A stretch of 9,108 nt of DNA from Methanosarcinaceae archaeon (GCA_020793555.1 DQIO01000240.1:1-9108), one strand, 5' to 3'; shown: positions 1 through 6,438, numbered from the stretch's first letter. Made by a program: numbers and translations. The notes: generated by a model from the sequence alone, not told the origin.

Positions 1-48
1 TGCCAACAATTGGTTTACATAGTCAGTAAGAATAAATTGAACTGCCAT
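1..48 (-). CDS. HicB-family antitoxin, N-terminus only (partial at window edge)
   Basis: An ATG at 46-48 (minus strand) opens a frame that stays open to the window edge and gives the 16 residues MAVQFILTDYVNQLLA. The pattern F-x-LTDY-x-x-Q near the start is, from memory, typical of HicB-type antitoxins of type II toxin-antitoxin systems, whose partial RNase-H-like fold neutralises the HicA RNA interferase. A TATA-like box lies about 25 bp upstream of the ATG, so the message may be leaderless or nearly so. No Shine-Dalgarno sequence is visible between box and start. The neighbour upstream on the same strand is not a recognisable HicA. Only 16 residues are visible, so the family call is tentative. 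The start is better supported than the name. Confidence 0.45.
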   Translation of the reverse strand, partial: MAVQFILTDYVNQLLA

Positions 49-72
49 TGCTTAAAACCTATTATGTTCATG

Positions 73-80
73 TTTATAAA
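73..80 (-). promoter_or_regulatory. TATA box of the HicB-like gene
   Basis: TTTATAAA, reading the same on both strands, lies in the 62-bp gap between the two minus-strand genes. Its centre is about 27 bp upstream of the ATG at 46-48, which is the usual TATA-to-transcription-start distance in archaea. This predicts a leaderless or nearly leaderless transcript and suggests that the antitoxin-like gene can be transcribed apart from its upstream neighbour. Confidence 0.45.
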
Positions 81-110
81 ATGTACGCCGTGTAAGGCCT
101 TGGGACAAAA

Positions 111-413
111 TTACTCAATCTGCAATCCCATGATTTCGCAGTCTTCTTCAGTGAGCTCCACCACACTGACATAATACTCGGCATAAAATCGTTCAAAAAA
201 ATCTATAATCCGCTTCTTATCCTCATCTTGAATGATGAATACCCCACGTATTAACTTACGATATGGGATATCATCCAGGATGCCACGTTTACGGTAAACG
301 TATTTCCCATGATGAGTGCTTGTTTTCTGACCGTACAATGCTTTTGTGAATGCACTTGATGTTACCTTATCATTGCCGGTAGGAAATGAGAATGCTATAA
401 GAATTCCTTTCAT
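111..413 (-). CDS. hypothetical protein, 100 residues
   Basis: I do not recognise this family. The protein starts MKGILIAFSFPTGND and has no signal peptide or membrane segment. It is mixed and basic in the middle (HHGKYVYRKRG at about 51-61) and has an alternating strand/helix/strand end (RGVFIIQDEDKKRIIDFFERF, then YYVSVVELTEEDCEI), which would suit a small alpha/beta fold. The frame stays open further upstream to ATGs at 417-419, 453-455 and 462-464. I chose the ATG at 411-413 because the upstream residues look unlike the rest and none of these starts has a clear ribosome binding site. It precedes the HicB-like gene by 62 bp on the same strand, so a functional pairing is possible, but it lacks the HicA signature (small dsRBD-like fold with a GSH-type motif). 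Coding reality is likely. Function is unknown. Confidence 0.6.
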   Translation of the reverse strand: MKGILIAFSFPTGNDKVTSSAFTKALYGQKTSTHHGKYVYRKRGILDDIPYRKLIRGVFIIQDEDKKRIIDFFERFYAEYYVSVVELTEEDCEIMGLQIE

Positions 414-797
414 AACCATATACACGGTCGCAAGCCTTACATACACAGCGATCATAGGCCGCATTGTGTCTCAAAATACCGCGAAGAACTTAAGAACAGT
501 ATTCTATACACTCACTCTCAGAAAAAGCTAACTCTGGAGTGAAGTGTGGATTTGAAGATCCTTTGAGAAAGGGACTTGATGCGCGGAAGGTCACTGAAAC
601 ACGACTTAAGATTGTTGGGCATAATGTCCGAATAATTAGATACCTTGGGATTATGAAAGGCATAAAAACTCATTGGTTTTGTGGTGATAAGTGAATTTTG
701 TCTCAAGGCTTATAAAGTCGCAATGTTTTTAATGATTGTATCCAATGAACAGCATATAAATTTAAGAATAATTCGTTAGTTGCCCGTGGGGATATTT
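414..797. other. gene-free gap with a possible decayed coding remnant
   Basis: No intact gene is visible. On the plus strand, 494-694 is an open stretch of 66 codons without an ATG near its left end. Its translation contains FEDPLRKGLDARKVTETRL and GHNVRIIRYL, which has protein-like composition and loosely recalls the C-terminal tail of DDE transposases. Another plus frame, open from about 390 to 539, contains HSDHRPHCVSKYREELK, loosely like the HSD-x-G motif region of such transposases. Joining them needs a frameshift near 515. I treat this as a possible pseudogene remnant, not a gene. The right end of the gap holds the promoter of the next gene (TATA box at 754-761) and a second TATA-like CTTATAAA near 709-716. 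Confidence 0.2.
754..761 (+). promoter_or_regulatory. TATA box of the 380-residue hypothetical gene
   Basis: ATATAAAT, within AGCATATAAATTT, lies about 40 bp upstream of the chosen ATG at 798. It predicts a transcription start near 783 and a leader of about 15 nt. That leader would include GTGGGG at 786-791, a partial Shine-Dalgarno sequence 6 nt before the ATG. This supports the ATG at 798 over the TTG at 780. Confidence 0.5.
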
Positions 798-1940
798 ATG
801 AAATACACATATCAAGATTCAACTGAATTACCGTATCAAAGAGATTTTGTTCAGGATTTGAGGGATTTCATCGAGGCTGCAAAAAAAGTGCTGCCTCTTG
901 AAAATTCTGCAATTGAGATGAATGATGAAGAAAAATCGGAGATTGTCTCGCTTGAGAATAGGCTTAATGATCTGGATAAGTTTGAAACGGATGTAAAAAG
1001 ATATATCGAGAATCTCTCAAAGGATGCGGATGCAAAAGAGATTCTTGAATGCAGAAATACGGTAATTGATGCCTGTGTTGCAAGTGCGGCTAAAAGTCGG
1101 GTAACTCTGAATTCGGAACTTGAGCGAAGTCAAAAGGTATCGACACGTGAAGTAGGCAGGGTGGAGACCCAGATATTGTCATTCCTTAGCCCGATATTTG
1201 AAGGGGGTATGTATGGTGCCGAAAAGAAGTATAAAGCATCGATGAATGGAGATGTGCTTCGTGGTACTTTGACAGCATCAATGAATGGCATGGATTATGA
1301 ATCCGATCTGGTTTTTGCAAATGATATCATGACTGTTCGGGAAGTGTTTAGGAAGTTGTCTTTGCCTACTTGGACAAAGGGCGGTCTGCTGCAAAAAGAG
1401 AACAAGATCAAGTCTGTGGATGTCTCTGATTTTATAATAAGGTCTATTAGTTATGATCCTTCTATAAATCTTGCGTTGGAATTCAGTTTTGATAATAAGA
1501 AGTCAGGGCGTCAGTTCAGGATTACTTGCGATGAGAATAAATGTTATGTGTATGATGGAGATAAATCCATCACAGATGATGATGAGCTTTCAAGTTCAAT
1601 GAATATGAATGATATTTCCGAATTCGCAAATGATGTCAAGACGTACGTTCAAGAGTACATTAAATCACAAACATTGACAAGAATTTTAATCGATGGAAAA
1701 GATGCCATCAGGAACAATGAAGTATTCGACTGCTTGAAGATCATTGCTGAGCAGTATGGGGAAATTGTAAAAGAATGCTTTGAAAGAGGATATGTCAAAT
1801 CCGAGATCACTGTTAAAATTGAACAGGCTGATGGGACAAGAACTGAGAAGTACATTACCAAGGACGATGTATTCACCCAATTGTCAGCGATTGGCAGTGA
1901 AGGGCTTGAACTTGCCGGCATTCTTGGTGTAGAGGAATGA
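798..1940 (+). CDS. hypothetical protein, 380 residues, N-terminal coiled coil
   Basis: I do not recognise this family. The ATG at 798 was chosen because GTGGGG precedes it at good spacing and a TATA box fits it. An upstream TTG at 780 is less likely. There is no signal peptide, membrane segment or cysteine metal motif. Residues about 12-35 and 40-80 are charged and helical (DEEKSEIVSLENRLNDLDKF), probably coiled coil. About 135-260 looks beta-rich, with a repeated ASMNG at 147-151 and 160-164 and an aromatic/charged strand stretch ending near CYVYDGDKS. About 270-335 is again helical. The last 45 residues look like a strand pair followed by a short helix. It stands alone: divergent from the gene on its left and followed by 927 bp without a gene. 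Cytoplasmic, and structural or regulatory rather than enzymatic in appearance, but that is only an impression. Confidence 0.8.
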   Translation: MKYTYQDSTELPYQRDFVQDLRDFIEAAKKVLPLENSAIEMNDEEKSEIVSLENRLNDLDKFETDVKRYIENLSKDADAKEILECRNTVIDACVASAAKSRVTLNSELERSQKVSTREVGRVETQILSFLSPIFEGGMYGAEKKYKASMNGDVLRGTLTASMNGMDYESDLVFANDIMTVREVFRKLSLPTWTKGGLLQKENKIKSVDVSDFIIRSISYDPSINLALEFSFDNKKSGRQFRITCDENKCYVYDGDKSITDDDELSSSMNMNDISEFANDVKTYVQEYIKSQTLTRILIDGKDAIRNNEVFDCLKIIAEQYGEIVKECFERGYVKSEITVKIEQADGTRTEKYITKDDVFTQLSAIGSEGLELAGILGVEE

Positions 1941-2004
1941 GAGAGGGGTTTTCCCGGTTTTGGAGAAGCGGGGGGTGGTACGTAAGTCCTCTCCCATAAT
2001 ACAG

Positions 2005-2025
2005 TTTAGCTAATTTGTAGCTAAA
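2005..2025. repeat. 8-bp inverted repeat (hairpin) downstream of the 380-residue gene
   Basis: TTTAGCTA (2005-2012) and TAGCTAAA (2018-2025) are perfect complements around a 5-base loop. It lies 64 bp after the stop codon and is AT-rich without a following T-run. It could be an operator-like palindrome or a 3'-end hairpin. Upstream, GGGTTTTCCC at 1946-1955 and GAGAGG/CCTCTC (1941-1946 with 1988-1993) could also fold. Confidence 0.35.
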
Positions 2026-2117
2026 TAAGCACCAAATTTTAATTTTGTGTTCAACATACCTTTGCATTGATTAAGTGTTATACTTATGGAAATAAGAGTT
2101 CGAAAGATATATTCTAA

Positions 2118-2125
2118 ACAATATG
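2118..2125. repeat. left 8-bp direct repeat, probable target-site duplication
   Basis: ACAATATG directly abuts the outer end of the left terminal inverted repeat of the element at 2126-2751. An identical ACAATATG abuts the right end at 2752-2759. A perfect flanking direct repeat is what transposition leaves behind. Confidence 0.75.
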
Positions 2126-2188
2126 GTATTTGTATAGCTGATATTTTTAGTGTAAAATTCAAATCTATACAAATCGAAACCAATGCGA

Positions 2189-2202
2189 CCGCCGTCAGGC
2201 GG
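2189..2202. terminator. GC-rich hairpin near the left end of the element
   Basis: CCGCC (2189-2193), loop GTCA, GGCGG (2198-2202), then CATTTTCC. It has the shape of a short stem-loop terminator on the plus strand, or simply a structural part of the mobile element. A related GCCGCCTGA lies inverted at 2525-2533. Confidence 0.3.
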
Positions 2203-2387
2203 CATTTTCCATAATATACTGTCGTAAAAAAGCTAAATCGTTAGTAAATATCTTATTGGCAATGATGGAATGCGGGATGCGCTTCCGATAATGATTGATA
2301 CGGCATTAAAAATATCGTACATGTCTTACACCTTTTTATTTAGCACAGGCGGTTGGTTTATCGAGTTCATGAGAAAAACGGCGCGAC

Positions 2388-2404
2388 CACACGTGTGCAG
2401 CACG
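2388..2404. repeat. palindrome CACACGTGTG and overlapping hairpin inside the element
   Basis: CACACGTGTG (2388-2397) is a perfect 10-bp palindrome. CGTG (2392-2395) can instead pair with CACG (2401-2404). It lies in a GC-rich island (about 2378-2413) that contrasts with the AT-rich DNA on both sides. Function is unknown; it may be a structured part of the mobile element. Confidence 0.3.
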
Positions 2405-2618
2405 TTCCCACGCCATGAATATGAAATATAAAATGGTTTTTAAGCGGTGTCATATTTGCAGATATGAGAATCGCAGGTTTGGGTTATTGGGTTATGAATC
2501 ATGGGTTTGGTGGCAGTGGAATCCGCCGCCTGAGGCAGGAATTGGTGCTCCGTTTTCATTGATATAGGTTAATTGCTGTGCGGGGTTTGAATTTTTAAAA
2601 TGTGTATCACATTTTATC

Positions 2619-2727
2619 ACTCACTTTCCAGAGGTATATTTTGAGAACAATTTTTATCCTAAACATTGAATAATGTCGGTTGATTGTTGTTTTCTAAAAT
2701 ATGAAACAAATGATTCGGAAAGTGAGT
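2619..2727. repeat. 11-bp inverted repeat pair inside the element
   Basis: ACTCACTTTCC (2619-2629) and GGAAAGTGAGT (2717-2727) are perfect complements 87 bp apart. The right copy sits 9 bp inside the right terminal repeat. It may be a subterminal transposase-binding site, or the end of an older nested element. Confidence 0.5.
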
Positions 2728-2751
2728 TATCGAAACCAGCTATACAAATAC

Positions 2752-2759
2752 ACAATATG
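2752..2759. repeat. right 8-bp direct repeat, probable target-site duplication
   Basis: ACAATATG, identical to 2118-2125 and directly abutting the right terminal inverted repeat. The remaining gene-free DNA to 2867 shows only a T-run (about 2838-2845) and nothing else I can name. Confidence 0.75.
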
Positions 2760-2867
2760 TATGATATTAGGAACTGTCAACTCTTTTGGTGTTGTGGCAC
2801 ATCAAAGATGGAATGCTCATAAAACATAATGGCATCATTTTTTTTGTGGTCAAAAGTTGCAAATCCA

Positions 2868-4163
2868 TCATAAAATGATCCGCCCAACCGGCTTCGTCAT
2901 CTCAAACTCGCCCGAAATTATCTTTCGTTTCAGTTCCTCTGCTGCCCAAACTGCACGCGCGCGGTCGGATTGACGAACAACGACCGGAATATATTTCTCC
3001 ACTGCCCCATCATTGTAGTGCATAGTACCCAAGTTTGCACTGAATGCACTGCCGACACAGTTCGTAGTACAAAGACCGCAGTTAAAGCACAGATGTATAT
3101 CATGGACAGCTGTTGCATTGTTGTCACGGGTCACAGCGCACATGGGGCATGTTTGCTCAACCTCGCATACATCACATTTGATGCATTCATCTGACCGATA
3201 GTTCACGGTCACATCGGTACCATCCCATACATCACCATAATTGGTATCGCATATTGGGAGTCTGCCATTGACATCAACAATCGTAAGTTTAAGATCGCTA
3301 TCAAGTTTTGTGATGTTGTCAAGTATATTTTGGTTCAGGACTGGAATAGGCACTGCCCACGTATTGATAATCTCGGGGCCGACAGATGTCAAGAAACCAC
3401 CCATATATTCGGAATTCATACCATGCATATCTGCAAAGCCGGCAAGATTTGGTTTATCTGGACTGCTCCGCGTGCCCGACCCTGACACAAAACCTTCTGC
3501 TCCATTGATCAAAACCCTTGTTCCTATGCCAATGGTCTCAAGGTGAGGATCGTTCTTTATCGGGTTTAGTTCACCGCATCCGCAAAAAGTTGCCTCACTT
3601 AAGTTCCCCTTGAAATCCGAAGCATGGAATATCGATGGAACAGCATCTGTTTTTGGGTTTACGAAAGCAAGATAGTTCTTGAATGCATTTCTTGTTGCAA
3701 AGAGTTGGGCGTGTGGTATCTCGCTGAGTGTGGTTTCAGTTCTGATGTTCTGTCCTTCAATTGTTTCAATTTCCACTGTGATCTTCTTTCCCTCTGCAAG
3801 ATCTTTGAAAAAATGCCCTCCGCCGTATTTTGGATTTGACCTGCTGTGTGCCGTACCGTACACGATCATATCCAGCACACCTATACGCTCGTTCGGACAT
3901 GGTCCTACATATGCAGGCACACCGTTCAACCATGCGCATTTGGCACGCATGAATGTATTTGGTTGTGCAACGGAAAATGAAAGGACGACGTAAGTACCAC
4001 TCATTATACCGCGTGTTGCGGTGGTTACTACATCGACATCGTTGAAATTAATTGTTTCACCGGCTCGCACACGGTTGCAAATCTCTTCTGCGGTCAAGAC
4101 AACCGCTTCATTACGGTTAATCCTGTCCCGTATCTGGGCAAATGTTCTTTTTGTGTCAGCCAT
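2868..4163 (-). CDS. methanogenesis marker 16 metalloprotein (HcyBio/DUF39 plus two [4Fe-4S] motifs)
   Basis: Residue numbers are from the ATG at 4161-4163 (431 residues); a GTG two codons upstream is an alternative start. About residues 1-310 form an HcyBio (DUF39) domain with GGGHFF near 114-119, FCGCGELNP near 193-201 and GFVSGSGTRSSP near 224-235. The C-terminus carries two ferredoxin-like clusters: Cys327, 330, 333 with Cys339/342, and Cys359, 362, 365, 369. HcyBio relatives in methanogens transfer sulfur to aspartate semialdehyde in homocysteine synthesis, using a persulfide cysteine; Cys76, 89, 194 and 196 are candidates here. Those relatives usually carry CBS domains and a separate ferredoxin. 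This one lacks CBS and has the clusters built in, which fits the methanogen-restricted marker-16 family of unknown exact role. It follows thiDN by 97 bp on the same strand and has its own TATA-like box. Confidence 0.8.
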   Translation of the reverse strand: MADTKRTFAQIRDRINRNEAVVLTAEEICNRVRAGETINFNDVDVVTTATRGIMSGTYVVLSFSVAQPNTFMRAKCAWLNGVPAYVGPCPNERIGVLDMIVYGTAHSRSNPKYGGGHFFKDLAEGKKITVEIETIEGQNIRTETTLSEIPHAQLFATRNAFKNYLAFVNPKTDAVPSIFHASDFKGNLSEATFCGCGELNPIKNDPHLETIGIGTRVLINGAEGFVSGSGTRSSPDKPNLAGFADMHGMNSEYMGGFLTSVGPEIINTWAVPIPVLNQNILDNITKLDSDLKLTIVDVNGRLPICDTNYGDVWDGTDVTVNYRSDECIKCDVCEVEQTCPMCAVTRDNNATAVHDIHLCFNCGLCTTNCVGSAFSANLGTMHYNDGAVEKYIPVVVRQSDRARAVWAAEELKRKIISGEFEMTKPVGRIIL

Positions 4164-4251
4164 AATCACTATATTGGTGTATTCCTATTTGAAAATGAGG
4201 ATAATAAAAAGAAAATCATATTCTTTATCCATGGCCCTATACATAGCGTTT

Positions 4252-4260
4252 TTTTATATT
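4252..4260 (-). promoter_or_regulatory. TATA box upstream of the marker-16 gene
   Basis: Read on the minus strand, AATATAAAA directly follows the stop codon of thiDN. It predicts a transcription start near 4230 and a leader of about 65 nt before the marker-16 ATG. Below it, a T-rich tract on the same strand (about 4200-4220) could end transcripts coming from thiDN. The marker-16 gene may thus be partly uncoupled from thiDN. Confidence 0.4.
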
Positions 4261-5595
4261 CTACAGTTTATCAAGCTCTTTTGCGATCTTAACCGCAGTT
4301 TTTGCAACATCTTGTGCACAACTGCCAAGTATTCTGACCATTGGTTCCTTTCCAATCCCCCCTGCATCAGAAATGATGTCGGGGACACTGCCGTGTTCTT
4401 TTATTGCATGTGTTACACCCCAGTCCATCGTACTTGTTTTTTCAGGTTCGTCTGCCCTGTCAAAGGATGAGATTGTAAGGTTAAGTTTTTTGCAAATTTC
4501 AAGTACTTCCATTGAGTACTTTATATTGACCGATGCTCGAACATTGTTATCAAATTGCATAGCAGCAAGGATGATCCTTGCAACATGGCTGCTTGCGCCA
4601 AACTCTACACATCCGACATTTACGGCTTTTCCTTTATGTTTTACAATCCTTCCCGAAACTGCCGCGACATCCCAGACATTTGATGCATCCGGTATTGCCA
4701 TTGCGATATTGCAGCTGACCTCCGGAACCAGATTGGCAAAAGACAGACACTCAGTGAGTATTTCGACAGCACGCCCGGTCTCATTAAGTACCTCGTATCT
4801 AGTCGCATTGTTACGAATATGTGCCACTTGGTTTACAGGAGCAACTCCTGATCCTATTGGGACACTTTCACGAATTGCATGTTCAACAAAATGTTTGGCA
4901 TATCTTGCACTGTTCACTATGGAATGACCATGTGCCAGATATGCTGTGAGTGCTGCGGAATATGTACATCCTGAGCCGTGTGTCCCACCTTCTATAAACT
5001 CGCCTGAAATTACTGTAAAAGTATCAGTTTTGGATTCGTAAACCACATCCGACGCATCAAGATGTCCACCTGTAATGATTACATTCACAGCTCCCATGTC
5101 TGCAATGATCTTTGCAGCATGTTTTGCATCATTCCGGTCCTGGATCACAATGCCGGAAAGTGCACTTGCTTCGTTAGTATTCGGGGTGACGACCATGCAT
5201 AATGGCAACAGTTCATCCCGAATAACCGACATCGCATCAGTTGTCAAAAGTTCGCCTCCAGCTTCGGCTGCCATAACCGGGTCAACTACAAGCACAAGAT
5301 TGTATTTTTTAACATATCTTGATACGGCAGATACAATTTCGGCAGATGCAAGCATTCCGGTTTTGGCATACTGCACATTCATGTCTGTACACACTGCATC
5401 GATCTGGTCCATTATAATCGGCGGCGGCATGTCAAATGCACTAATGACACCAGTTGTATTTTGTGATGTTACTGATGTTATGGCACATGTGCCATGCGCA
5501 CCAATGGATGCAAATGTCTTCAGGTCTGCCGAAACCCCGGCACCTCCGCTGGAATCGGTACCTGCGATTGTAAGCACAGCAGGCGTTTTGGTCAT
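4261..5595 (-). CDS. thiDN: bifunctional HMP/HMP-P kinase and thiamine phosphate synthase (ThiD-ThiN)
   Basis: 444 residues. Residues about 5-255 are a ribokinase-fold ThiD domain: TIAGTDSSGGAG (9-20) at the HMP site, VDPVM (104-108), TPN (137-139), and GTHGSGCT (204-211), the anion hole with the family's conserved Cys210. It phosphorylates hydroxymethylpyrimidine and its phosphate. Residues about 265-444 are a ThiN domain, the archaeal thiamine phosphate synthase that replaces ThiE. Arg316 (SGRIV) and His337 (GASSHVAR) have the spacing I recall for the essential Arg/His pair of ThiN. The length is normal for the fusion. Translation is supported by AAGGTGATT at 5600-5608, close before the ATG. 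It sits 43 bp after the lipoprotein gene, probably in one transcript. No thiamine riboswitch is visible. Function is confident. Confidence 0.95.
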   Translation of the reverse strand: MTKTPAVLTIAGTDSSGGAGVSADLKTFASIGAHGTCAITSVTSQNTTGVISAFDMPPPIIMDQIDAVCTDMNVQYAKTGMLASAEIVSAVSRYVKKYNLVLVVDPVMAAEAGGELLTTDAMSVIRDELLPLCMVVTPNTNEASALSGIVIQDRNDAKHAAKIIADMGAVNVIITGGHLDASDVVYESKTDTFTVISGEFIEGGTHGSGCTYSAALTAYLAHGHSIVNSARYAKHFVEHAIRESVPIGSGVAPVNQVAHIRNNATRYEVLNETGRAVEILTECLSFANLVPEVSCNIAMAIPDASNVWDVAAVSGRIVKHKGKAVNVGCVEFGASSHVARIILAAMQFDNNVRASVNIKYSMEVLEICKKLNLTISSFDRADEPEKTSTMDWGVTHAIKEHGSVPDIISDAGGIGKEPMVRILGSCAQDVAKTAVKIAKELDKL

Positions 5596-5599
5596 TTTT

Positions 5600-5608
5600 A
5601 ATCACCTT
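5600..5608 (-). promoter_or_regulatory. strong ribosome binding site of thiDN
   Basis: AAGGTGATT, read on the minus strand, matches the 16S rRNA 3' end (AUCACCU) over seven bases and ends four bases before the ATG at 5593-5595. It fixes the thiDN start. Confidence 0.8.
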
Positions 5609-5638
5609 GTCGGATATGAAATTTTAGTTTACCAAGCT

Positions 5639-6406
5639 TCAACGCTCGAACTTATGGTATGCTGCAAAATCTTCATCACTCATTGTTTCCGAAACATTTT
5701 CATTACTACTACTATCAGTAACAAGCGTACCCATGATCAGAACTTCAAATGTCTTATTCAAAGTTTTGCTCTCAAATCCGGGTTGTGCATTACCGTCGAT
5801 GGTCACATTTTCACCGGTTGTGATATTTGTTTGTGATATCGCTGCCCAGATTATTCCTGTGCCGTCATCGATTTCAAGATATGTATAACTGGATGTGTTC
5901 ATTGTCTGGTTGACCGTACCGCTTACAACCACAGTATGATATGAAGCAGGACTTTCAAGGATGTCTGCATTTGTAGGGTTTTCTACGGCTGCTGCCTGTA
6001 TTCCATCTGCAAAGATGATTGCTTCAAATGTTCTGTCAAGTGTGGTGCTTGTGAAATCCTTCATTATATTTCCCTCGACGGTTCCTTCTGTGCCAAGTTC
6101 AACAGTTGTTTGTGGTATTGCTGCCCATACAATTCTTCCCGCATCATCACCAAGTATGACATAGGTGTAGATTGATGCGTTCATGGTATCGATAATCTTA
6201 CCTGAAATCTCAGCCCTCGAATACATGTCCGGGGTTTCATTCAGTTCGCCGATAGTGTATGCGATCGACGATGTCTGTGGGGGCATATTTGTGTTTTGCT
6301 GTGGTGCCGGGATCTGTGTTGCATTCTTTTCGGCACAACCGGATATCAATATCAGGCTAATTGCGATTAATACTGTAATTAACATTTTTTTAGTTGACAG
6401 GTTCAT
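5639..6406 (-). CDS. secreted lipoprotein with two NrfJ-like OB-fold repeats
   Basis: 255 residues. The N-terminus MNLSTKKM is followed by a hydrophobic stretch (9-22) and a lipobox LISGC with Cys24, so the protein is probably lipid-anchored on the outer face of the membrane. A Pro/Gln/Asn-rich linker (about 25-50) leads to two similar repeats, about 67-135 and 161-228. Each has the order V/ISG-x-[IV]-x-x-TMN, YTY, [IV]-x-WAAI, a Gly turn and F-x-S-x-[TL]-x-[RK]-TFE. This matches the small OB-fold domain of NrfJ-type and related putative nucleic-acid-binding proteins; the actual ligand is unknown. Several N-x-S/T sequons (for example 28, 56, 76, 166, 194, 200, 217, 237) suit an N-glycosylated secreted archaeal protein. 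GAGG lies before the ATG and a TATA box further upstream. It leads thiDN by 43 bp. Its role near thiamine genes is unknown. Confidence 0.75.
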   Translation of the reverse strand: MNLSTKKMLITVLIAISLILISGCAEKNATQIPAPQQNTNMPPQTSSIAYTIGELNETPDMYSRAEISGKIIDTMNASIYTYVILGDDAGRIVWAAIPQTTVELGTEGTVEGNIMKDFTSTTLDRTFEAIIFADGIQAAAVENPTNADILESPASYHTVVVSGTVNQTMNTSSYTYLEIDDGTGIIWAAISQTNITTGENVTIDGNAQPGFESKTLNKTFEVLIMGTLVTDSSSNENVSETMSDEDFAAYHKFER

Positions 6407-6438
6407 GGTTTTTCCTCAAGTTTTGGTTTACACATATT

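Larger units (their letters stand above)
2126..2751. mobile_element. 626-bp MITE-like non-autonomous transposable element
   Basis: The left end GTATTTGTATAGCTG (2126-2140) and the right end CAGCTATACAAATAC (2737-2751) are perfect 15-bp inverted repeats. They are flanked exactly by the 8-bp direct repeat ACAATATG on both sides. No reading frame of transposase size lies inside; the longest I find is about 50 codons. It therefore looks non-autonomous, to be moved in trans or to be a deletion derivative of a larger element. Internal structure includes a further copy of the end motif (CTATACAAAT, 2165-2174), the motif ATCGAAACCA at both ends (2173-2182 and 2729-2738), an 11-bp inverted repeat (2619-2629 with 2717-2727) and GC-rich hairpins. 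Eight-bp duplications occur in several insertion-sequence families (for example ISL3, IS66, IS256, IS1595). I cannot assign one from the ends. The perfect repeats suggest a fairly recent insertion. Confidence 0.75.

Noticed and set aside
414..464. N-terminal extension of the 100-residue protein to an ATG at 464
   Set aside because: No ribosome binding site at any of the upstream ATGs, and the added residues look unlike the rest; the ATG at 413 was preferred, though the longer form cannot be ruled out.
518..706. 62-codon minus-strand frame upstream of the 380-residue gene
   Set aside because: No promoter or ribosome binding site, no recognisable sequence, and the plus strand of the same stretch looks more protein-like.
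2415..2567. 50-codon plus-strand frame inside the mobile element, containing CHIC
   Set aside because: No promoter or ribosome binding site; an AT-rich TATA-like sequence lies within its start; too short and without support.
1941..2867. CRISPR array or tRNA gene in the long gene-free stretch
   Set aside because: There are no regularly spaced direct repeats, and no cloverleaf with the conserved T-arm and anticodon features of a tRNA.
5596..5638. Thiamine (TPP) riboswitch upstream of thiDN
   Set aside because: The gap is only 43 bp and shows a plain ribosome binding site, with no conserved TPP aptamer sequence; none is seen upstream of the lipoprotein gene either.
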